A stretch of DNA of 64,000 nt from positions 67,188,366 through 67,252,365 of the forward strand of contig OX326958.1 of assembly GCA_946800325.1 (NCBI GenBank). Direction: 5' to 3'. Shown here in pieces: positions 12,489 through 24,296 of this stretch; within the stretch, counting starts at the first letter, position 1, and the number at the start of each line of letters is the position of its first letter. The notes under the pieces were generated by a model. It did no database searches. It worked only from the letters and a program-made list of their open reading frames with translations, and was not told where the DNA came from. Both the position numbers and the translations under genes were made by a program. Source of the stretch: Luzula sylvatica. Its lineage: Eukaryota > Streptophyta > Magnoliopsida > Poales > Juncaceae.

Positions 12489-15400
12489 ATGCCAAATACG
12501 AGATCGAAGAAAACCAAACTTCAACCTCAACTCCAAGAACACAGGAAGAAGAACAAGAGCTCTAAGAAGAGCAAACGACGAACACAAGAAGATCAAGAAG
12601 ACTCTCCACTACAAAACCAAACTTTTTCTTCTCTCTCTTCTCCTTTAATTGAAATCATGGGTGACTTTCCGGTTCCCCCGAGGCCAAAAACTTTGAGGGA
12701 ATTAATGGCACCTCAATATGTGGAAGAAAATCACAATTTCGTTCGACCCAATTTATCGGATTTTAGGCCGGACACGAGCATTATAGGCTCATTACCCGTC
12801 TTTCATGGAAAGGCAACCGAAAACCCGCATAAGCATTTGAAAGATTTTAAAATTCAATTAAACATTTATGCTAGTCATGCATCATTTAATGAAATCCTTC
12901 TTTTGTATTTTCCATATTCTCTAGTTGATGGAGCGAGGGATTGGTACTACTCACTCCGAGGAAATCACACCTTCACCGACGTATCAAATCTATTCAAAGA
13001 GAAATACTACTCATCCGCACGAACGACCAACATCACGAGGGATCTATTGGCAATCACGCAAAGGCCAAACGAGGCGTATCACGAATATTTCGAGCGCTTC
13101 ACGAGGATGTTGGAGGAATGCCCGAACAATTGCCTAACAGTCGAGGTGATCTACCACCAATTCATTAGCGGGATGGCCTACTCCGACTATCAATTCCTCA
13201 ACGCCTACGCGGGAGGAAGCATCGCGAACAAGCACATCGAAGAAATCAAGGCCTTGCTAGAGGTAATGGCTTCAAATTCGCAATCTAGACGAAGTGCGGA
13301 ATGCCGAGTGAACTCGATTGGAGACGCCAACGTCGATGCGCTCAACACGAAACTCGACACAATTATGAAGGCGTTAGGGAAGGACGAACCGAAGAAGTGT
13401 GGAGTGTGTTGTGCGACCACGCATTTCACCGACGAATGCCCGAACCTTGAAGAAGCACATGCCGTATACAAGAAATTCGAGGCGTCAAACACGTACAACC
13501 CGAACTACCGCAACCATCCGAATTTTTCGTGGTCGAATCCGAACAATGCACAACCCGACCCGAATCGACAAACTTTCGCAAAACCGGCACCGTACCAGCA
13601 TCCGAATGCAACCGCGACCGCACCACCGCCAAAACAAGCTCAAGCTCAAGAATTCGACATGAAGACAATGATGGACGGGATAAGTGCTATGCTCGCGAAG
13701 GAAATTGGGGGAGTAAACAAGACGATAGACTCGATGAGGCAAAATGTGGACTCGGTGAGACAAGACGTGTCGGGATTGAGGCAAGAGTTCAAGAGCGAAC
13801 TCGCAAACACGAATCGACACATGGGAAGCCTCGAAACGCAAATTACACAAATCGCCACACGAGTAAACGTGATCGAGACTCAAGGTACGTCTAGACTCCA
13901 ATCTCAAGCATTGGCTCCTCCCGAGCAAAGACACGTAAATGCTATTGCACTCCGAAGCGGAAGAGAAATTGGCGAAAGTTCGAAACAAACCAAGGAGGTA
14001 CACGAGGAAAAAGAAATCGAAATTCCGGTACCGATCGAGCAACCGGTACCGACATTGGAGGAACCGGTCCAAGCCAAAGGAAAAGAAGCGATTCACATCA
14101 CTCCCCCATTTCCGAGTCGACTCTCGAAGCCGACCGAATCGAACGACGATATGCTAGCAATCTTGAAGAACGTGGAAGTGAACATCCCCCTCCTCGACGC
14201 AATTAACGAGGTACCTAAAATCGCAAAATATCTCAAGTCTCTATGTACGAAGAAACGCAAGAAGAAAGGGGATGAAATGCTAAGTGTGGGGGAAAACGTC
14301 TCGGCAATTTTACGGCTCCCTCAAAAGCACAAGGACCCGGGAATGTTCGCCATTCCGTGCAAAATCGGCCAACACGAGCTACCCAAATGCATGTTAGATC
14401 TTGGCGCCTCAATCAATGTGATGCCATTCTCGATCTTCAAGGTCCTAGATCTCGGCCCTCTCGACGAAACGAACGCGATAATTCATTTGGCCGACCAATC
14501 TACAACAAGGCCATTGGGTATGATCGAAGATGTGATCGTCACGGTAAAAGGACTCTATTTTCCCGCGGATTTTTACGTGCTTGATATGAACGAAGCAAGC
14601 CACGACTCGAGCGTGATCCTCCTTGGCCGCCCATTTCTCAAAACGGCCCGAGCAAAGATCGACGTACATGCGGGAGAGCTCACCATGGAGTGCGATGATG
14701 AGGTAATTAAAATCCATATTTTTGCTAAACTCAAAGAGTCAAATGTAGGTACCTTAAATTTGAGTGCTATGGACGTGGTCGACGAATGCGTGCGAGAGGT
14801 TGTGGACAATTTATACGATGCCTTCGAAATGTACTCGAGTCCGATGGCCGAAGAATTCAATCTAGACGACAACCCCGCTCACGATAACACGGAAGATGAA
14901 TCGAACCATTCCCTTGAGATCGAGCAAGCACTATTCGCCGAGCGGATCGAGATACCGATGCAAAGGAGTCCACCTTCGATTGAGCAATCTCCAAGGTTAG
15001 ATTTAAAAGAATTACCTTTTGGACTAAAATACGCTTTTCTCGATGAAGCAAAAACATTGCCGGTTATCATCGCCTCGCATCTCGAAAAGGAGCAAGAAGA
15101 AAGATTGATCGATTTGCTCAAGCGAAACAAAAAGGCGTTCGGATGGACACTCGCGGATATTCCGGGGATAAGCCCCTTTACGTGCACGCATCGAATTGTT
15201 CTCGAAGACAATACGAAGCCCTCTCGAGAGCCACAACGCCGACTCAATCCGCCAATGATGGAGGTAGTAAAAAAGGAGATCATCAAGTTGCTAGACGCCG
15301 GGATAATCTACCCCATCGCGGTTTCCAAATGGGTATCGCCCATTCATGTCGTACCAAAGAAATCGGGGATCACAATTGTAGAAAATGAGGACGGTGAGAA

Positions 15401-17903
15401 AGTGCCGACCCGTATCCAAAACGGGTGGCACGTATGCGTCGACTATCGCCGCCTCAACAAAGCGACAAAGAAGGACCACTTCCCCCTCCCGTTCATCGAC
15501 CAAATGCTCGAAAGGCTCGCGGGGAATCCCTACTATTGCTTCCTTGACGGATTCTCCGGCTACTTCCAAATCCCGATAGCCCCCGAGGACCAAGAAAAGA
15601 CGACGTTCACATGCCCATTTGGTACGTTCGCCTATCGAAGAATGCCGTTCGGCCTATGCAATGCCCCCGGTACCTTCCAAAGGTGTATGCTCTCTATTTT
15701 TTCCGATTATATCTCTAAATTCATTGAAGTTTTTATGGACGATTTCTCGGTATTTGGTGACTCTTTCGATTCATGTCTACACCATTTATCTCAAATACTT
15801 GAAAAATGCGTCGAAGCCAATCTTGTTTTGAATTTTGAGAAATGCCACTTCATGGTGAGCAAAGGGATTGTTCTAGGTCATCTCATCTCGGAAAAAGGCA
15901 TGGAGGTCGACAAGGCAAAGATCGACGTAATCAAGACGCTCCCATACCCGAAAACGGTTAAAGACGTGCGATCATTTCTAGGCCACGCGGGGTTTTATCG
16001 AAGGTTTATCAAGGATTTCTCTAAGATCGCTCAACCGATGTGCCAATTGCTTAAGAAGGATGAGAAATTCGAATTCGAGGGGAAATGCAAAAAGTCTTTC
16101 GACGACTTGAAGGAAAGGCTTTGCTCCGCACCGATCATCAAAGCGCCGGATTGGAGTCTACCTTTTGAATTGATGTGCGATGCAAGCGACACAAGTGTGG
16201 GGGCGGTGCTAGGCCAACGACAAGGAAAAGACCCTCACGTTATCGCTTACGCCTCGAGATCGCTCGACATGGCCCAACGGAATTACACGACCACCGAGAA
16301 GGAGCTACTCGCCATAGTCTTCGCGTTGGAAAAGTTCCGGTCTTATCTTATAGGTACCAAGGTGATTGTCTTCTCGGACCACGGCGCCTTGCGACATTTG
16401 ATGAAGAAAAAGGAATGCAAGCCAAGATTGCTACGATGGATACTTCTCCTCCAAGAATTTGACCTCGAGATCAAGGACAAGAAGGGATGCGAGAATCTCG
16501 TGGCCGATCATCTAAGCCGACTACCATTGAAGACCGAGGACCTCATACCGATTCGCGAAGAGTTTCCCGAAAAACACGTTCTCGCGGCCCGAATCGAAGC
16601 ACCATGGTACGCCGATCTCGCCAATTATCTCGTAACAAACGAATTTCCGCCGAGCTTCTCGAGGGCACAACGACACAAGATGAAGAGCGAGTCCCGATTC
16701 TACATTTGGGAGGATCCGCTTCTATTTCGCATTTGCGCCGATCAAGTTGTACGTAAGTGCGTCCACCAAAATGAGGTCAATTCTATTCTCTCTTTTTGTC
16801 ATACATTCGAATGTGGTGGCCACTTTGGCATTTCACGAACCGCACACAAGGTACAAGAGTGTGGTTTTTATTGGCCATCACTACACAAAGACGTGGCCAA
16901 TTTCGTGAAAAATTGCGATAAATGCCAAAAGACGGGGAATCTGAGCCGTAGAAATCAAATGCCCCTAAATTCCATGTACGTATGTGACCCATTTGATGTT
17001 TGGGGCATTGATTTTATGGGCCCGTTTCCCTCGTCTTTTGGATACACTTACGTTTTGTTGTGCGTAGATTACGTCACGAAATGGGTCGAAGCGATTCCAA
17101 CGAAGAATGCGGACTCGAAGACGGTGGTCGAGTTTCTAAAGAAGAACATTTTTCAGCGATTTGGCGTACCGAGGGTGCTCATTAGCGATCGAGGGTCCCA
17201 TTTTTGCAACCGCCATCTCCAAGGCCTACTCGAGAAGTACCACGTCAACCACCGCACCTCCACCGCCTATCACCCTCAAACGAACGGCCAAGCGGAGGTA
17301 TCGAATCGGGAGATCAAATCCATACTCGAAAAAGTGGTGAACCCGAACCGCAAGGATTGGAGTGCTCGACTTGGTGATGCGTTATGGGCGTATCGAACCG
17401 CGTACAAGACACCGATCGGGATGTCCCCATTCAAGCTAGTCTACGGCAAAGCGTGCCACCTCCCGGTCGAACTCGAGCACAAAGCGTTTTGGGCGATCAA
17501 ACAACTTGTCCTCGATTACCCAAAAGATGCATCGGCCCGAAAGCTTCAACTTCTCGAACTCGAGGAATTCCGTCTCGAAGCTTACGACAACTCGGCAATA
17601 TGCAAAGCGAAGGCCAAATGTTTCCACGACCGCATGATTAAAAAGAAAGAATTTAAAATCGGGGAAAGGGTGTTGCTCTTCAACACCCGTCTCAAGCTTT
17701 TCCCCGGAAAGCTCCGGTCCCGTTGGATAGGCCCCTTTGAGGTTATGAATGTTCTCACCTATGGAGTGGTCGAGATCAAGAGCGAAGGCACGGGCAAGGT
17801 GTTTAAGGTGAATGGCCACCGCCTCAAGCACTACTACGCAAACTACGAAAAAGGATGGACGGAAGAGCAATCTCTCGAGCCCCAACACCCTACAAGAGGA
17901 TGA
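12489..17903 (+). CDS. Gag-Pol polyprotein, Ty3/gypsy (Athila-like)
   Basis: Intact 1804-residue polyprotein supplying the particle protein and all enzymes for retrotransposition. The frame is open back to 12477, but the first ATG is at 12489. Order of domains: Gag about residues 105-260; CCHC zinc knuckle C304-C317 (CX2CX4HX4C); predicted coiled coil about 391-465; aspartic protease with DLGAS, catalytic Asp 637; reverse transcriptase with VDYRRLN near 982 and FMDD at 1082-1085; RNase H with first Asp 1231 in CDASD; integrase zinc motif (H..H..C..C) about 1438-1482; integrase core Asp 1508, Asp 1567, Glu 1603, exact D,D35E spacing; GPY/F-type end [12 protein letters not shown] from about 1741. 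No chromodomain follows. All catalytic residues checked are present and there are no stops or frameshifts. Gag and Pol share one frame, so any excess of Gag would need another mechanism. The frame stops just before a conserved block read in the +1 frame. Confidence 0.97.
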   Translation: MPNTRSKKTKLQPQLQEHRKKNKSSKKSKRRTQEDQEDSPLQNQTFSSLSSPLIEIMGDFPVPPRPKTLRELMAPQYVEENHNFVRPNLSDFRPDTSIIGSLPVFHGKATENPHKHLKDFKIQLNIYASHASFNEILLLYFPYSLVDGARDWYYSLRGNHTFTDVSNLFKEKYYSSARTTNITRDLLAITQRPNEAYHEYFERFTRMLEECPNNCLTVEVIYHQFISGMAYSDYQFLNAYAGGSIANKHIEEIKALLEVMASNSQSRRSAECRVNSIGDANVDALNTKLDTIMKALGKDEPKKCGVCCATTHFTDECPNLEEAHAVYKKFEASNTYNPNYRNHPNFSWSNPNNAQPDPNRQTFAKPAPYQHPNATATAPPPKQAQAQEFDMKTMMDGISAMLAKEIGGVNKTIDSMRQNVDSVRQDVSGLRQEFKSELANTNRHMGSLETQITQIATRVNVIETQGTSRLQSQALAPPEQRHVNAIALRSGREIGESSKQTKEVHEEKEIEIPVPIEQPVPTLEEPVQAKGKEAIHITPPFPSRLSKPTESNDDMLAILKNVEVNIPLLDAINEVPKIAKYLKSLCTKKRKKKGDEMLSVGENVSAILRLPQKHKDPGMFAIPCKIGQHELPKCMLDLGASINVMPFSIFKVLDLGPLDETNAIIHLADQSTTRPLGMIEDVIVTVKGLYFPADFYVLDMNEASHDSSVILLGRPFLKTARAKIDVHAGELTMECDDEVIKIHIFAKLKESNVGTLNLSAMDVVDECVREVVDNLYDAFEMYSSPMAEEFNLDDNPAHDNTEDESNHSLEIEQALFAERIEIPMQRSPPSIEQSPRLDLKELPFGLKYAFLDEAKTLPVIIASHLEKEQEERLIDLLKRNKKAFGWTLADIPGISPFTCTHRIVLEDNTKPSREPQRRLNPPMMEVVKKEIIKLLDAGIIYPIAVSKWVSPIHVVPKKSGITIVENEDGEKVPTRIQNGWHVCVDYRRLNKATKKDHFPLPFIDQMLERLAGNPYYCFLDGFSGYFQIPIAPEDQEKTTFTCPFGTFAYRRMPFGLCNAPGTFQRCMLSIFSDYISKFIEVFMDDFSVFGDSFDSCLHHLSQILEKCVEANLVLNFEKCHFMVSKGIVLGHLISEKGMEVDKAKIDVIKTLPYPKTVKDVRSFLGHAGFYRRFIKDFSKIAQPMCQLLKKDEKFEFEGKCKKSFDDLKERLCSAPIIKAPDWSLPFELMCDASDTSVGAVLGQRQGKDPHVIAYASRSLDMAQRNYTTTEKELLAIVFALEKFRSYLIGTKVIVFSDHGALRHLMKKKECKPRLLRWILLLQEFDLEIKDKKGCENLVADHLSRLPLKTEDLIPIREEFPEKHVLAARIEAPWYADLANYLVTNEFPPSFSRAQRHKMKSESRFYIWEDPLLFRICADQVVRKCVHQNEVNSILSFCHTFECGGHFGISRTAHKVQECGFYWPSLHKDVANFVKNCDKCQKTGNLSRRNQMPLNSMYVCDPFDVWGIDFMGPFPSSFGYTYVLLCVDYVTKWVEAIPTKNADSKTVVEFLKKNIFQRFGVPRVLISDRGSHFCNRHLQGLLEKYHVNHRTSTAYHPQTNGQAEVSNREIKSILEKVVNPNRKDWSARLGDALWAYRTAYKTPIGMSPFKLVYGKACHLPVELEHKAFWAIKQLVLDYPKDASARKLQLLELEEFRLEAYDNSAICKAKAKCFHDRMIKKKEFKIGERVLLFNTRLKLFPGKLRSRWIGPFEVMNVLTYGVVEIKSEGTGKVFKVNGHRLKHYYANYEKGWTEEQSLEPQHPTRG
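14281..14292 (+). promoter_or_regulatory. Polypurine-tract-like motif inside gag-pol
   Basis: TAAGTGTGGGGG matches the terminal polypurine tract of E1 (19245-19256) over 12 bases. It is translated as part of LSVGE just before the protease. A second 11-base copy is at 16193-16203. A role as an extra plus-strand priming site is a hypothesis. Confidence 0.45.
16193..16203 (+). promoter_or_regulatory. Second polypurine-tract-like motif inside gag-pol
   Basis: AAGTGTGGGGG again equals the core of the terminal polypurine tract. It lies in the RNase H segment, where the encoded SVGA is partly constrained by protein function, so chance retention is possible. Together with 14281, 18040 and 19245 the sites are about 1.2-1.9 kb apart. 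Confidence 0.4.
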
Positions 17904-17977
17904 GATCGGCTAGGTCGAGCTCAAGACGTAAAACAAGAGCGCTAGCGAGGGAGGCAAGCCCACGCATCAAAGGTTGT
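17896..17977 (+). pseudogene. Remnant conserved tail peptide in +1 frame after gag-pol
   Basis: Read in the frame one base ahead of gag-pol, this segment gives EDEIG, stop, VELKT, stop, then NKSASEGGKPTHQR. E2 reads EDNIGMVELETINE and SASEGGKPSYQR at the same place without stops. The differences include synonymous third positions in this frame (ACG/ACC, AAC/AAT, AAG/AAA), so it looks like a formerly translated segment. In E1 it has two stops (TAG at 17911, TAA at 17929), hence the pseudogene label. Whether it was once the polyprotein C-terminus or the start of a second frame cannot be decided here. Confidence 0.5.
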
Positions 17978-18017
17978 ATCTTTTCATTACCCTATTTTTA
18001 CATTCTATATTCCATAT

Positions 18018-18031
18018 ACTTGAGGACAAGT
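18018..18031 (+). promoter_or_regulatory. AGGA-loop hairpin before internal polypurine tract
   Basis: ACTTG, loop AGGA, CAAGT: a perfect 5-bp stem with a tetraloop, nine bases upstream of AAGTATGGGGGGG. The same loop with other stem sequences precedes the terminal tract and both E2 tracts. Confidence 0.6.
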
Positions 18032-18039
18032 AAAACCAT

Positions 18040-18052
18040 AAGTATGGGGGGG
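18040..18052 (+). promoter_or_regulatory. Internal polypurine tract of E1
   Basis: AAGTATGGGGGGG, almost the same as the terminal tract, 1.2 kb upstream of the 3' LTR. The same motif stands at the equivalent place in E2 (53419-53431, minus strand). It may act as a second plus-strand primer site, as central polypurine tracts do in some other retroelements; this is inferred. Confidence 0.55.
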
Positions 18053-18601
18053 TAACACAACCTTTGAACCTGCATGTGCCCAAATTAAAACGAAAAATAT
18101 TGGGAATTTAATTTTTTTTATTTTTCCCTTTTTCTGCGAATAAAATAGAAAATTGATGAAACTTAAATCTCGGAGCACGTCTAGTTTTCAACTAAGGACA
18201 AAATTGCACAAAAAGATTTTTCTCCACCTCATTTGAAACAAATCGTTGTTTTTCAAACAAAATTTCATTTTAATACGATTTTTACTCTCAAAATTGAATG
18301 TTGCAAAATGTTTTGGAAATTTTGGTCACGAATTTGAAGAAATCTTTTGGGATTCCAACCCATACCAATAACTTCGCAATTATCACGAGTTTTCGACAAT
18401 CAATGGATTCGTGATTTACGTGACACACTACTTTTCGAAAATTGAACCCGCATTTTGATTTAAAACCCGTTTGAAAAGTTTTTAGTTACCGATTGAATGT
18501 GTTTTGCATGAATTTAAAATTTGACCACTTGCACTTAATGAATCAACCGTTCGTGGGGACCCGATAGTAAGTCAATAATACCCGCTCTCTTCTTGGATCT
18601 T

Positions 18602-18602
18602 G

Positions 18603-18634
<32 letters not shown>

Positions 18635-18783
18635 AAAAGGCGGGGATGTAATTTCGTTGCATTTTGGTGCCGCGGAACTCCCTTCCACAAATGCGATCCG
18701 AAAAAAAAAAAAAAAAAAAAAAAAAAGGAGGAAAAAAGAAAACACCGTGATGTAATCTCGTCGCGCCGTAGTGGCGGGACTCT
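18602..18783 (+). repeat. Duplicated unit with long A tracts
   Basis: A run of about 31 A (18602-18632) and a run of about 26 A (about 18700-18726) are each followed by a purine-rich stretch and then GATGTAATTTCGTTG or GATGTAATCTCGTCG. The second unit can form a hairpin with arms GTCGCGCC and GGCGGGAC around GTAGT, followed by CTCGGTTAAAG. These look like two diverged copies of one unit. The place corresponds to the E2 hairpin series at 52518-52802. The A tracts are internal to the element and not its 3' end. Confidence 0.6.
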
Positions 18784-19221
18784 CGGTTAAAGACTCCAAT
18801 GAAATTAAGGAGCGGGTGGGGAATTTGATTGAAACGGGTATGAACCTTGTACCATCGTACTGAACGGGTTAAAAAGGGAATAACTTGCACTTTAATTCAT
18901 TCCTGCAAAACGATAGGATTGGTTGACTCAAAAACTTTGGAAATCGGGTTTATTTTGAATTGCGGCGTGAAAAGATTCGAACGGTAGTGTTTAATCGCCT
19001 TTTCCGGTCGAAATTGATTGCTCATCTTTAAACTCTATTGAAATTGCGATTTTATTCAAATAAGATTTGATGATTTGACCTTTATCTTTCTAAAACATTA
19101 GCAACTTGATTGACGAGAGTAATTCTATAGGATCATGAAATACGTTTGAAAGTGACGAATACAATTTTAATAGAATCTAGTGCAATTACTCCTTAGATTA
19201 ATTATAACTACAAATCTCCAA

Positions 19222-19256
19222 TTGATCGAGGACGATCAAGGGTTTAAGTGTGGGGG
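19222..19256 (+). promoter_or_regulatory. AGGA-loop hairpin and terminal polypurine tract of E1
   Basis: TTGATCG, loop AGGA, CGATCAA (19222-19239) forms a perfect 7-bp stem. It is followed by TTTAAGTGTGGGGGTATT and then directly by the LTR start TGATGTG at 19261. The purine run AAGTGTGGGGG (19246-19256) is the expected primer for plus-strand DNA synthesis. Confidence 0.8.
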
Positions 19257-19260
19257 TATT

Positions 19261-20822
19261 TGATGTGAGGCAAATGGAACACGTTTTACGAGTCTTATTT
19301 AGGGATTTTAGCCCTTGTGAAGTTATATTCTATGCTTTTATGATACATATTTCAAACATCGTGAATATTTCTACACTAATGTGTTCTTTGCCCATTTTCA
19401 GGAGATAGAGGAATAATTTGGGAATTTGGTCAGCACCATTGCCTCCGGCACGCTGAAGACAGTCAAAACGATATATCACATCGATATATTCGGTGAAAGA
19501 TCGAGGCGGGAAAGGCAAAAACAAAAGAAGAAGATCACCAAACTGCTGCAACGCACAGGGCCTGGCCGCAGAGGCAAAATTCACAGCCCGCGCAGTCAAA
19601 TCTCACAGCCCGCGCCTAGCCCCAGCTCTCAGCCCATGCACAGGCCCCAACAAGCTAATTTGTTGCCTTCTTTAGATTGATTTGTGGCCTCCTTTAGATT
19701 GATTTGTTGCCTTCTTAGTTGATTTGTTGCTCCCCAAAACCTTCCATTTCTCCCTCATCCAGCCCCAAAACCTTCCAATTCTCCCTCATCCAGCCCCAAA
19801 ACCTTCCATAATTATCCTTTCCAATCAAGAGGAGTATCAAGCCTATAAATTGGACCCCTTGGTCAGGACCAAATCATCATATTTTCTACTCTCTCTCTCT
19901 CTCTACAAACTCATCCAGTAATTCAATACAACCGAAAAGAGTAAATTTCAAGAGCCGTTCTTTGGGTGGAGGCGTTCTCAACCCTAGGAGTGCAACGTGA
20001 AGGTTTGGAGGAAGGCGTGCTTGCTCCACCTCGACACGAACTAGATCTATCATATTACGGAAGGCGTTCTTCGGCAATTCGGGAGGATCGACGTAGAAGA
20101 AGACGGAAATTCGAGCTAGCGTTTAGCCGGGTTCACGGGGCATCATCGACAACGAGTTCTAGGCGTTCTAGGACTTGCATAGGTGTTACCCTTCTTTTAC
20201 TTTAATTCTTTCGGTTGTGTTTGTTTGAATATTTCTTGCGTTGATTAATAAACTCGAGAATTTTAGTAGTTAATTCGATTTTCTTATTTAAATTACTGCC
20301 TTGATTGCCCTTGAATCTTGTTTTAAAACCTTCTAAACTTGTCAATTTTCACGATCCCTTCCAAATCTGGAAAGTTAAATTTGTTTCTTTCATTGCGTAG
20401 ATCTTGATTTCTAGTTTCGGGAACTTTTTGAATCGTTAAATTTCATGAAATATTTGAATTGATATGAATTTTTGAAAACTGTCACTTAAACCGAAAACCT
20501 GCTGTTTCCAGAGATTTTTTTAGAGACCTGATTGTAATTCGTTAATAACTTTTTATTCCGTTGTCCAAATTGTTTGAAATTTTAGGATAAGTTTTATAAT
20601 ATTCAGACCTCTCTCTAGACAAATTTTCATTAATTTTGGAAACATAGAAATCATTATTTTAAAGATCTGAAGTTTAATCATATTTTGACGCAATAGCTCC
20701 CTGTGGAACGAATCCTTACATACTTAGTCTATACAATCTTTAGTATTCACATGTTTCTTGTTTGATTTACGGTATTTTTATTCAACGATATAACCTAAGT
20801 GTTAGCCAAAAATCCGTTATCA
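19261..20822 (+). repeat. E1 3' LTR
   Basis: 1562 bp, about 99.7% identical to 10796-12357. Ends TTATCA at 20822, then target duplication ATAAC. It contains the same CCAAT (19821-19825), TATA box (19844-19850) and tandem-repeat zone. Differences from the 5' LTR seen by eye are near 19391, 20056, 20607, 20700 and 20813. The small frames inside repeat those of the left LTR and have no recognised domain. Confidence 0.96.
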
Positions 20823-20827
20823 ATAAC
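20823..20827. repeat. Target-site duplication of E1, right copy (ATAAC)
   Basis: Second copy of the 5-bp duplication, immediately after TTATCA. The sequence that follows, TACTAACTAACTACC, continues the satellite exactly as in the uninterrupted copies at 27835 and 42465. Confidence 0.9.
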
Positions 20828-21425
20828 TACTAACTAACTACCAAACTAACTAACTAACTAACTAATTAACTACCTTCTTACATACATGTTGACTAACTAA
20901 CTAACTAACTAACTAATTAACTGATTAACTAACTACCTATAACTAACTAACTAACTAAATAGCTAACTAACAAATTAACTAACTAACTAACTAACTAACT
21001 TCCTACATACCTATTAACTAACTGAGTAACTAACTAATTAACTGACTACCTTCCTACAAACCCACTAACTAACTAACTAACTAACAAACTATATTCCTAC
21101 ATACCAATTAACTAACTAACTAACTAACTTCCTACATACCCACTAACTAACTGACTAACTAACTAAATATATAACTAACTAACTAACTACTAGCTAACTA
21201 ACAAACTAACCAACTATATAACTAATTGATTAACTAATTGACTAAATAACTACTAACTAACTACCTAACTAACTAACTAACAAACTAATTAACTAACTAT
21301 GTAACTAACTAACTAACTAACTACCTTCTTACACACATATTGACTAACTAACTAACTAACTAACTAACTTATTATCTGATTAACTGACTCCCTATAACTA
21401 ACTAACTATATAACTAACTAACTAA

Positions 21426-21460
<35 letters not shown>

Positions 21461-22163
21461 CTTCCTAGATACCTATTAACTAACTAACAACCTTCTTACA
21501 TATCCATTAATTAGCTAACAAATTCACTAAATAAACAAATAACTACTATCTCACTAACAAACTAACTAACTGATTAACTAACTAACTAAAAAAATAACTA
21601 ACTGATTCACTAACTAACTAACAAACAACTAGATAACTAAGTAACTAACTAACTAAATAACTAACTATTTAACTAACTATCTGACGAACTAACTAACTAC
21701 CTTCTTACATACATATGAACTAACTAATTAACTAACTAACTACCTACCTTCCTACATGACCATTAAGTAGCCAACTAACTAACTAAATAAATAAATAACT
21801 ATCTAACTAACTACTCTCTAACTAACTAACAAACTAACTAAATAACTAACTGATTAACTAACTAACTAACCAACAAACTACTTGATAACTAACTAATTAA
21901 CTAACTAACTAACTAACTTACACTTTCACTAACTATCTAACGAAAAAACTAACTAGCTTCTTACATACATATTAACTAACTCACTAACTAACTAACTAAC
22001 TAACTACCTAACTTATTAATTAACTAACTAACAAACTAACTAACTAACTAACTAACTAACCAACTAAATAACTAACTAACTAACTAACTAATTAAGTAAC
22101 TATTTATCTAACTAACTAACTAACTAACTACCTTCTTACATACATATTAATTAACTAACTAAT

Positions 22164-22201
<38 letters not shown>

Positions 22202-22620
22202 CTAGCTAATAGACTAAATAACTAACTGACAAACTAACTAACTAACTAGCTAACTAACTACCTAACTACTAACTACCTAACTAACTAACTAACTAACTAC
22301 TAACTAACTTCCTACATACCCACTAACTAACTAACTAACTAACTAAATAACTAAATAGTGAACTAACAAACTACTAGCCAACTAACCAACCAACTAACTA
22401 AATAAATAACTAGTTAAGTAACTAACAACTAGCTAGCTAACTAACTGACAAACTAACTAAATAACTAACCAGTGAACTAACTAACTAACTAACTAGCCAA
22501 CTACTAGATAACTAACTAACTAACTAACTAATTAACTAACAATCTAACTAACTTACTAACTACGTACCTTCTTACATACATATTAACTAACTGACTAACT
22601 AACTAACTAACTAATTAACC

Positions 22621-22665
<45 letters not shown>

Positions 22666-23068
22666 CTAGATAAATAACCAAATAACTAACTAACAAACTA
22701 AGTACTATATAACTAACTAATTATCTAACTAACTATCTTCCTTCATACCAATTACCTAACTAACTAACTACATTCCTTCAAGACCATTAACTCGAAAACT
22801 AACTAACTAAATAGATAAATAACTAACTAACTAACTACAATCTAACTAATTAAAATACTAACTAAATAACTAACTGATTAACTAACTAACTATCTTCCTA
22901 CATACCAATTAACTAACTAACTAACTAACTAACTAACTACCTTCCTACATGACCATTAACTAGAAAACTAACTAACTAAATAAAGAACTAACTGACTAAC
23001 AACTGTCTAACTAATTAAAGAACTAACTAAATAACTAACTGATTCACAAACTAACTAACTAACCAAGT

Positions 23069-23104
<36 letters not shown>

Positions 23105-23837
23105 GTAGATATGTAACTAACTAACTAATTAACTAACTATCTAACTGACTAACTAACTAACTACCTTCTTACATACATATTGACTAACTAATTAACTAAC
23201 TAACTAACTAACTAATTGATTAACTCATTAACTAACTAACTAATTAACTAACTAACTAATTAACTAAATGACTAACTGACTAGCTACCTTCCTACATACC
23301 CACTAACTAACTATATAACTAACTAACAACTTACCTTCCTGCATACCCACTAACTAACTAACTAACTAATTAACTAATTAACTCCTAGCTAACAAACTAA
23401 CTAAATGACTAATTAATTAACTAACTAACTAACTAAATACTAGCTAAATAACTAACTAACTAACTAATTAACTAACTTACGAACTAACTACCTTCATACA
23501 TACATATTAACTAACTAACTAACTAGCTAACTACATAACTAACTAATTAACTTGCTACCTTCGTACAAACCCATTAACTAACAAACAAACTAACTTATTA
23601 ATTAATTAAACCGACTAACTAACTAACTAAATAACTAACTATCTAACTAACTCACTCACTATATTCCTACATACCTATTAATTAACTAACTACCTTTCTA
23701 CAAACCCACAGACTAACTAACAAACTTACTAACTAACTAACTAACTATATTCCTGCATACCTATTAACTAACTATCTACCTAACTCACTAATTGACTAAC
23801 TAACTAACTAACTACTTAACTACCTACATACATGCCC

Positions 23838-23868
<31 letters not shown>

Positions 23869-24251
23869 CAATACTATCTAACTCACTAACTAACTAACTA
23901 CCTAACTAACTAACTAACTAACTATCTAACTAACTACTAGCTAACTAACTAACTAACTAATTAATACACCAATTAACTAACTAACTAACTAAAGTACTGC
24001 ATAACTAACTCACTAACTAACTAACTTACTAATTAACTTACTATCTAACCAACTAACTACCTTCTTACATTGATATTAATTAAGTAACTTACTATGTAAC
24101 TAACTAAATATCTAACTTTTTATCTAACTAACTCACTAACTAACTAATTAACTAACTAACTAAATAACAAAAAACAAAATAACTAACTAACTACTTTCCT
24201 ACATACCTATTAACTAACTAACTAACTAACTACCTTCTTACATATATATTG

Positions 24252-24296
<45 letters not shown>

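Larger units (their letters stand above)
17904..19260 (+). other. E1 3' noncoding region
   Basis: 1357 bp between the gag-pol stop and the right LTR, with no reading frame resembling an envelope protein. It holds: a block (17896-17977) closely matching E2 after its own main frame; a hairpin and internal polypurine tract (18018-18052); two long A runs (18602-18632 and about 18700-18726), each followed by a similar GATGTAAT-containing hairpin segment; a stretch (about 18805-18880) recognisably similar to E2 near 52330-52400; and the terminal hairpin and polypurine tract (19222-19256). The words AACCGTTC and TGGGGA near 18545-18560 are shared with E2 near 52860. Conservation of an otherwise noncoding region across two elements suggests RNA- or DNA-level function. 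Confidence 0.75.
10796..20822 (+). mobile_element. E1: complete Athila-lineage Ty3/gypsy LTR retrotransposon
   Basis: A 10,027-bp element with, in order: LTR (10796-12357), tRNA-Asp primer-binding site, one gag-pol frame, 3' noncoding region with an internal and a terminal polypurine tract, and a second LTR (19261-20822). Both LTRs are exactly 1562 bp, begin TGATGTG and end TTATCA, and differ at about five positions (about 0.3%), so the insertion is recent. A perfect 5-bp duplication flanks it. The tRNA-Asp primer, the DLGAS protease, and the absence of a chromodomain point to the Athila clade. Many Athila elements carry an env-like frame after pol; none is visible here. Everything needed for an autonomous element appears present, although activity cannot be judged from sequence. 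Confidence 0.96.

Noticed and set aside
13485..14096. 203-codon minus-strand frame opposite gag
   Set aside because: Antisense shadow of the gag-pol frame, with biased composition and no domain.
17904..19260. Possible env-like gene after pol, expected in many Athila elements
   Set aside because: No frame longer than about 115 codons; those present read through the poly-A tracts.
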